From the NCBI GenBank assembly GCA_019425655.1, contig NQWY01033936.1, forward strand, positions 78,587-142,586: a stretch of 64,000 bases of DNA, written 5' to 3'. The notes under the pieces are model-generated. The model had not been told where the DNA came from, did not search any database, and worked only from the letters and a program-made list of their open reading frames with translations. A program made the position numbers and the translations under genes. Shown here piece by piece: positions 57,311 through 64,000 of this stretch (position 1 is the first letter of the stretch; each line of letters begins with the position of its first letter). This DNA comes from Rhizophagus prolifer (lineage: Eukaryota > Glomeromycota > Glomeromycetes > Glomerales > Glomeraceae).

Positions 57311-58666
57311 ATGTTTAAAATGTCTCAGTTAAAGAAAAAAATCTCTTTAGAAAGTACTCTATCAGCTGCCGATATTTTAAAAAAATTAGAAGATTTAACT
57401 GGACTCGTATATCTTTATGATGATAACAACCCTATTATTGGCTTTCTGCCAAAAAAATATCTAATTACTCAAGGTCATCAAAATTTTATATTTGAGCAAG
57501 ATACCCTTAATAAGTATATAAACTCACCTAATGCAGAAAGTATTTTAGACTTCACTCAATTCCATACAGAAGAATCAAAAAATAAAAATATCAGTTTTAA
57601 TGGTGGATATATTGGATTTATTAGTTATGATTTTTCTGCACATCAATTTATTAAAAATCAATCACACCAACAACCCTCTTTGTTTATAGGTTCTTACCAC
57701 TCTTTTCTAAAAAAAATAAATAATGAATGGTATTTTTTTAGTGATGAAAAAAATAATTCAAAAATTTTTAATTACATTACAAAATTACTATATGGCTCTT
57801 CTAATCATTTAAGAAAAAATATTTTTAAACTAGATAAAAATATTTATCCCCGTTGGTCTAAAAATGAATATTTGACCGCTTTTCATAAAATACAAGATTA
57901 TATTAAAGCAGGAGACTGCTATCAAATTAACCTTACGCAAGAATTTAATACAACTTTTACAGGAGCTTTATTAAATAAAGCAGAAGAATTATGGAGTTTA
58001 ACGAATGCACCTTATTCAGGTTATTTAAAATTAAATAACTTTGAGTTATTAAGCTGCTCTCCTGAATTATTTATTGAATTTAGTACAGACAAACAAATTA
58101 AAACCAGACCAATCAAAGGCACGATGCCTCGATATGAAAATAAAGAACAAGATTTAATTTCAAAACAAACATTAAAAAACTCGCAAAAGGATCAGGCAGA
58201 AAATGTCATGATTGTTGATTTATTACGTAATGATTTGAGTATTTATGCCAATACAGGTTCGGTAAAAACAACAAAGTTATTCGAAATTGAAAGCTTCAAT
58301 CAAGTTCACCATATGGTAAGTGAAGTCACAGCTATACTTAAAAATGATATTAATCCTATGCAAATGTTGCTTAGCGCTTTACCAGGCGGCTCAATTACTG
58401 GTGCCCCTAAAATTCGCGCAATGCAAATTATTGAAGAGTTAGAAGGTGCGCCAAGAGGAGCATATTGCGGGACTTTAGGATATTTTAATTTTGATGGTAC
58501 TGGTCGTTGGAATATTCTTATTCGTAGTTTTCAACAATATCAAAATCAGCTCTCTATTTGGGCAGGTGGTGGTATTACGATTGCCTCAGAAGCTGAGGCC
58601 GAATATCAAGAAAGCTTAGATAAAATCTCTGCTATGCTGAACTTAATGAACAGCACAGCAGAATAA
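57311..58666 (+). CDS. pabB: aminodeoxychorismate synthase component I
   Basis: This 451-residue chorismate-binding enzyme makes 4-amino-4-deoxychorismate for folate. Motifs include AGDCYQINLTQEF, SPELFIEF, TRPIKGTMPR and the C-terminal PGGSITGAPKIRAMQIIEELE. The latter distinguishes PabB/TrpE-type enzymes. No pabA is adjacent. The second Met (57320) is an alternative start. Confidence 0.88.
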   Translation: MFKMSQLKKKISLESTLSAADILKKLEDLTGLVYLYDDNNPIIGFLPKKYLITQGHQNFIFEQDTLNKYINSPNAESILDFTQFHTEESKNKNISFNGGYIGFISYDFSAHQFIKNQSHQQPSLFIGSYHSFLKKINNEWYFFSDEKNNSKIFNYITKLLYGSSNHLRKNIFKLDKNIYPRWSKNEYLTAFHKIQDYIKAGDCYQINLTQEFNTTFTGALLNKAEELWSLTNAPYSGYLKLNNFELLSCSPELFIEFSTDKQIKTRPIKGTMPRYENKEQDLISKQTLKNSQKDQAENVMIVDLLRNDLSIYANTGSVKTTKLFEIESFNQVHHMVSEVTAILKNDINPMQMLLSALPGGSITGAPKIRAMQIIEELEGAPRGAYCGTLGYFNFDGTGRWNILIRSFQQYQNQLSIWAGGGITIASEAEAEYQESLDKISAMLNLMNSTAE

Positions 58667-58669
58667 TTT

Positions 58670-59755
58670 TTAAAGAATATCTTGCTTCAAAGTTTGAACT
58701 AAACGTGCATTTTGCTCATCAGTTCCAACTGTGATACGTAAAAACTGATTAATGCGAGGCTTATTAAAGTGGCGAACAATAATACCCTGCACACGTAATT
58801 CCTGCGCTAGTTGCCCAGCCTCATGTTGTGGGTGTGAAGCAAAAATAAAATTCGCTTTTGATGGTAAAACATTAAAGCCAAGTTCAGTTAAATCACTAAC
58901 TAGCTTTTCTCGACTCGTAATAACTTTTTGACACTGTTCTTCAAAGTAAGCCTGATCTTCAAAAGAAGCAACAGCCGCAGCAATAGCAAAGCGATCAATT
59001 GGATATGAATTAAAACTATTTTTTACCGCTTCAAGTGCTGCAATCAAGTGTGACTGAGCAATCGCAAATCCGACACGTAAACCTGCCAAAGAACGCGATT
59101 TTGAAGTTGTTTGACATACCACAAGATTTTCATAACGGTTTACCAAACTTACAGCAGACTCAGCACCGAAATCGACATAAGCTTCATCAATCACAACTAC
59201 GCGATCTGGATTGGCTTGTAGTACATGTTCAATCTCTACCAAGCTGAGTGCAATACTAGTCGGTGCATTAGGATTGGTAATAATCACGCCACCATTAGGT
59301 TGTGCATAATCTTTGACATCAATCTCGAAATTCTCATTAAGTGGAATTTCTTTTGTTTTTGTTCCAAAAAATTGGCTATAAACTGGATAAAAACTATAAG
59401 TAATATCCGGATATAAAATAGGTTCATCTTGAAGGAAAAATGCTTTAAAAATATGAGCAAGCACTTCATCGGAACCATTACCTACAAAAACTTGAGATAC
59501 ATCCATATTCTGTTGCGTAGCAATAGCTTGTTTTAAGGCAGTTGCATCTGGATCTGGATATAAGCGCAGTGCATCAGCTTGATCATGTAGCACAGCTTGA
59601 ACCGCTTCTACTACTTTTGGTGATGGCGGATACGGATTTTCATTAGTATTTAACTTTAATAAATTTTGGATTTTCGGTTGCTCACCTGGCACATAAGGCT
59701 CTAATTCACGAACCTCAGGACTCCAAAAACGCATTTGTGCTGTAGATACAGTCAT
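58670..59755 (-). CDS. hisC: histidinol-phosphate aminotransferase
   Basis: This 361-residue class I/II aminotransferase has the PLP-lysine motif [14 protein letters not shown], with NPNAPTS and VIDEAYVDF before it. It converts imidazole acetol phosphate to histidinol phosphate. It lies 69 bp after hisD, with a terminator-like hairpin in between, and is convergent with pabB. Confidence 0.92.
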   Translation of the reverse strand: MTVSTAQMRFWSPEVRELEPYVPGEQPKIQNLLKLNTNENPYPPSPKVVEAVQAVLHDQADALRLYPDPDATALKQAIATQQNMDVSQVFVGNGSDEVLAHIFKAFFLQDEPILYPDITYSFYPVYSQFFGTKTKEIPLNENFEIDVKDYAQPNGGVIITNPNAPTSIALSLVEIEHVLQANPDRVVVIDEAYVDFGAESAVSLVNRYENLVVCQTTSKSRSLAGLRVGFAIAQSHLIAALEAVKNSFNSYPIDRFAIAAAVASFEDQAYFEEQCQKVITSREKLVSDLTELGFNVLPSKANFIFASHPQHEAGQLAQELRVQGIIVRHFNKPRINQFLRITVGTDEQNARLVQTLKQDIL

Positions 59756-59771
59756 AGTCTTATCTCAAAAA

Positions 59772-59790
59772 AGGGCTGAAAATCAGCCCT
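59772..59790 (-). terminator. terminator-like hairpin between hisD and hisC
   Basis: On the reverse strand AGGGCTGA-TTT-TCAGCCCT is followed by TTTTTGAG, ending 16 bp before the hisC ATG. It could terminate hisD transcripts or attenuate hisC expression. Confidence 0.6.
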
Positions 59791-59824
59791 GAATAATCAT
59801 TTAAAATACTGAAAGGCTTAAAGC

Positions 59825-61114
59825 TTATTGATAACGATAACGAGCCGAGCGCGCATGAGCATCAAGATTTTCTTGAACAGCAAGTGTATCAGCAGTTTTA
59901 GCTAATGTTTTTACGCCCTCTTTTGAGCACATGATCAAGCTAGAACGCTTTTGAAAGTCATATACACCCAGTGGTGACGAGAAGCGCGCTGTACCGGATG
60001 TTGGCAATACGTGGTTTGGACCAGCACAGTAATCACCAATTGCTTCAGGTGTATAACGTCCCATGAAGATTGCACCTGCATGACGAATGTCTTCGCTCAT
60101 TGCTTCGGCATCATCAAGACACAATTCTAAATGCTCTGGTGCAACTTGATTAATCAAATCAACAGCTTCTGCACGGTCTTTTACCAAAACTAAAGCCCCA
60201 CGATTTTCAATAGACGTACGTGCAATATCAGCTTTAGGCAAGTCATTTAAGTGCTTTTCAATTGCTGACTCTACGGCTTCTAGCAAAGCTTCATCTGGAG
60301 TTATAAAAATAGCTTGGGCAACCGTATCATGTTCAGCTTGAGATAAGACATCCATCGCTAACCACTCAGCGTTATTCGCCCCTTCTGCATATACTAAAAT
60401 TTCAGAAGGTCCTGCAATCATGTCGATACCGACTTGACCAAATACAGCACGTTTAGCAGCTGCTACAAATCGGTTTCCAGGACCAGTGATTTTATCTACA
60501 GGCGGAACAGTTTGAGTACCATAAGCTAGAGCTGCAACAGCTTGCGCCCCACCAATAGTAAATACTCGACTCACACCAGCTAGATAAGCAGCAGCCAAAA
60601 CAAGTGGATTTAATTCACCATTTGGTGCAGGTACTACCATAATAATTTCAGGTACGCCGGCCACATGAGCTGGTACTGCATTCATAAGCACAGATGAAGG
60701 ATAAGAAGCTAGTCCACCAGGTACATAAATACCAACTCGGTCAAGTGGTGTCACCTTTTGTCCTAGTGTATTCCCCAAATCATCTATATAAGTCCAGCTA
60801 TCTTGTTTCTGGGCTTCATGAAATGTACGAATACGATTAGCCGCAAGTTGCAGGGCTTCACGAATTTCTTGATTTAAGCCATCAAATGCAGCTTTAAGTT
60901 GTTGTTGAGACAATTCTAGATCGCAAAATTGATGCGCTGGATGTCGATCGAACTGTTGAGTAAGTTTTAAAACATGATCATCACCATGCTGACGAACATC
61001 AGCAATAATTTGATCTACTGTTTGAACTAAATTAGGATCATTAACAGTTTCAAAAGCCAAAAGCTCTGCAAAAATCTGTTTGAAGTTCTGATCTTGAGTC
61101 GATAAACGTCGCAT
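59825..61114 (-). CDS. hisD: histidinol dehydrogenase
   Basis: The protein has 429 residues from the ATG at 61114; the ORF's 11-residue upstream extension is unlikely. Typical motifs are [39 protein letters not shown] and [14 protein letters not shown]. The zinc enzyme oxidises histidinol to histidine in two steps. Confidence 0.92.
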   Translation of the reverse strand: MRRLSTQDQNFKQIFAELLAFETVNDPNLVQTVDQIIADVRQHGDDHVLKLTQQFDRHPAHQFCDLELSQQQLKAAFDGLNQEIREALQLAANRIRTFHEAQKQDSWTYIDDLGNTLGQKVTPLDRVGIYVPGGLASYPSSVLMNAVPAHVAGVPEIIMVVPAPNGELNPLVLAAAYLAGVSRVFTIGGAQAVAALAYGTQTVPPVDKITGPGNRFVAAAKRAVFGQVGIDMIAGPSEILVYAEGANNAEWLAMDVLSQAEHDTVAQAIFITPDEALLEAVESAIEKHLNDLPKADIARTSIENRGALVLVKDRAEAVDLINQVAPEHLELCLDDAEAMSEDIRHAGAIFMGRYTPEAIGDYCAGPNHVLPTSGTARFSSPLGVYDFQKRSSLIMCSKEGVKTLAKTADTLAVQENLDAHARSARYRYQ

Positions 61115-61219
61115 CAATTTACCCACAAGGCGAAAAAGAAAAACCAAGTTTACTCTTTTTCTAAGCCCTTGTGGGCATCATATCTACAACTATCGCAAAA
61201 GCATGATAGGAAATTACTT

Positions 61220-63165
<1,946 letters not shown>

Positions 63166-63417
63166 TTAAGCTCCGAAAAGGCTTGCTTTGCGCCATTCGT
63201 CTTTGGTCATCGCACGAATTGTTACGGCATGAACTTCGCCACTTGCAATATAAGTATTTAATGGTGCATAAACTGCTTGTTGACGAGCAACAGTACGCTT
63301 ACCTTCAAATTGATCATCCACAATACGGAGGTCAAATTTTCCAGCCTGTCCGCTCACCGCTACTTCCGCATCAGGAAAAGCTTCTTTTAAAATTTGAGTG
63401 AGCTGTTCACTATTCAT
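63166..63417 (-). CDS. ibaG: BolA-family protein IbaG
   Basis: The protein has 83 residues from the ATG at 63417, preceded by AGAGG at good spacing. It has the BolA fold (VSGQAGKFDLRIVDDQFEG, then the HAVTIRAMTKDEW end). Its position directly before murA matches IbaG/YrbA in other gammaproteobacteria. BolA proteins pair with monothiol glutaredoxins in iron-sulfur trafficking. Confidence 0.85.
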   Translation of the reverse strand: MNSEQLTQILKEAFPDAEVAVSGQAGKFDLRIVDDQFEGKRTVARQQAVYAPLNTYIASGEVHAVTIRAMTKDEWRKASLFGA

Positions 63418-63509
63418 TGCAAAGACCTCTGGCACAACCTACGGTGTAAAACGAAGTATTTTACTATAACTTTTTCCAAGAATTCAGTACGTGTTTATAT
63501 TTTATCAAT

Positions 63510-63540
63510 AAAAAAGAGGCTATATTTCAAGCCTCTCTCA
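63510..63540 (-). terminator. terminator of hpf
   Basis: On the reverse strand GAGGCT-TGAAATAT-AGCCTC is followed by TTTTTTATT, 20 bp after the hpf stop. It separates hpf from ibaG. Confidence 0.8.
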
Positions 63541-63555
63541 ATTATTAAAAACTTA

Positions 63556-63894
63556 TCAAATAGAAACAGCAACTTGTGAATAAGTACATTGCATTTTCCG
63601 ATATTTTAACAATTGTTTTTTTAATTTTTCAGTCAACTTTTTAATTGATGTATACATGTCATCTGCTGCTGCTTGAGCAAATAGTTCAATCCCAGGTAAG
63701 CGAACTATTGCTTCTGCCACATGATTCGAGCTGCCCTTATGTGAGCGCTTATCAATCTGATGATCTTTAGTTAATTTAATCTGCATACTATTCACCTGAT
63801 CGAGATGCTTCGTTAACTGATTAAATTTTGCTTTAATATTTTCTTCTATAGCTGGTGTAATTGCTAAATGATGTCCACGAATCGTTATTTGCAT
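63556..63894 (-). CDS. hpf: ribosome hibernation promoting factor
   Basis: This protein has 112 residues from the ATG at 63894, with GAGGGA before it. It starts MQITIRGHHLAITPAIEENIKAKF, the HPF/RaiA fold, and includes HVAEAIVRLPGIELFAQAAADDMY. It dimerises and stabilises idle 70S ribosomes in stationary phase. In many gammaproteobacteria hpf follows rpoN, and the window edge may cut that neighbour. Confidence 0.85.
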   Translation of the reverse strand: MQITIRGHHLAITPAIEENIKAKFNQLTKHLDQVNSMQIKLTKDHQIDKRSHKGSSNHVAEAIVRLPGIELFAQAAADDMYTSIKKLTEKLKKQLLKYRKMQCTYSQVAVSI

Positions 63895-63985
63895 AATTCT
63901 ATCCCTCACCTTTTTGGGTTAATAAAGAAGAACTAAAACGATTTAATGTGATCTAAAAAAGATGACTTTGGACAATTAAATCATT

Positions 63986-64000
63986 TTAGCAGCTCCTCTT
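63986..64000 (-). CDS. possible 3' end of an upstream gene (rpoN-like position)
   Basis: The last 15 bases read on the reverse strand as KRSC followed by a stop (63986-63988). The position before hpf is where rpoN usually ends, and its C-terminus is basic. Five codons are too few for identification. Confidence 0.2.
   Translation of the reverse strand, partial: KRSC

Overview
The window looks like the chromosome of an Acinetobacter of the A. calcoaceticus-baumannii complex. I base this on AT-rich DNA, a darcynin gene, the fil (filA-filF) locus, the mesX/mesD methionine synthase pair, a tcu cluster and the run murA-hisG-hisD-hisC. No strain was identified and no database was searched. I see no insertion sequence, integrase or CRISPR array.

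Layout. 1-3.7 kb: the 3' part of an FAD/NAD(P)-binding protein, a small cupin, and a reverse-strand pair of an ArgP-like LysR regulator and a ZapE/AFG1-type ATPase. 4.1-7.4 kb: a DMSP/acrylate module of dddY (periplasmic DMSP lyase), acuR (TetR) and acuI (acryloyl-CoA reductase), with matching 15-bp operator-like sites before acuI and acuR. 7.6-11 kb: two orphan genes and a divergent TetR/darcynin pair. 11.3-17.3 kb: a very AT-rich four-gene reverse operon resembling an ABC-three-component (ABC-3C) conflict system: MBL-fold protein, trypsin-like protease, middle component and Rad50/SMC-like ATPase. The ATPase gene is broken near its 3' end. 18.0-19.0 kb: a non-coding array of at least four Y-shaped, C4-antisense-like RNAs on the reverse strand, with two good sigma70 promoters.

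19.1-21.8 kb: mesX-mesD plus a flavin reductase, an oxygen-dependent, folate-independent methionine synthase route. 22.2-31.2 kb: LysR/LysE genes, then a tricarballylate-type cluster (two paralogous LysR genes, tcuC, a solute-binding protein, tcuA, tcuB). 31.2-33.1 kb: an HPP membrane protein divergent from a TetR-VOC pair around a perfect 24-bp palindrome. 33.2-38.4 kb: glutarate catabolism (CoA-transferase, MFS carrier, gcdH, gcdR). 38.5-41.1 kb: a medium-chain dehydrogenase and adenosine deaminase. 41.2-41.6 kb: four tRNAs (Pro, Arg, His, Pro).

41.8-45.2 kb: nadA, argJ, ogt and a Gdx/SugE guanidinium exporter preceded by a probable guanidine-II riboswitch. 45.3-49.6 kb: copper resistance (HMA-CDF transporter, copB, copA, small His/Met-rich protein). 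49.7-57.2 kb: a HAD phosphatase and a damaged fil operon (filF, filE and filD intact; filC and filA lacking their 5' ends; filB absent). 57.3-64 kb: pabB, then reverse-strand hisC, hisD, hisG, murA, ibaG and hpf.

Overall this is an ordinary Acinetobacter chromosome with catabolic modules beside their own regulators. The accessory points of most interest are the DMSP module, the broken ABC-3C operon, the C4-like RNA array, the guanidine riboswitch and the truncated fil operon.
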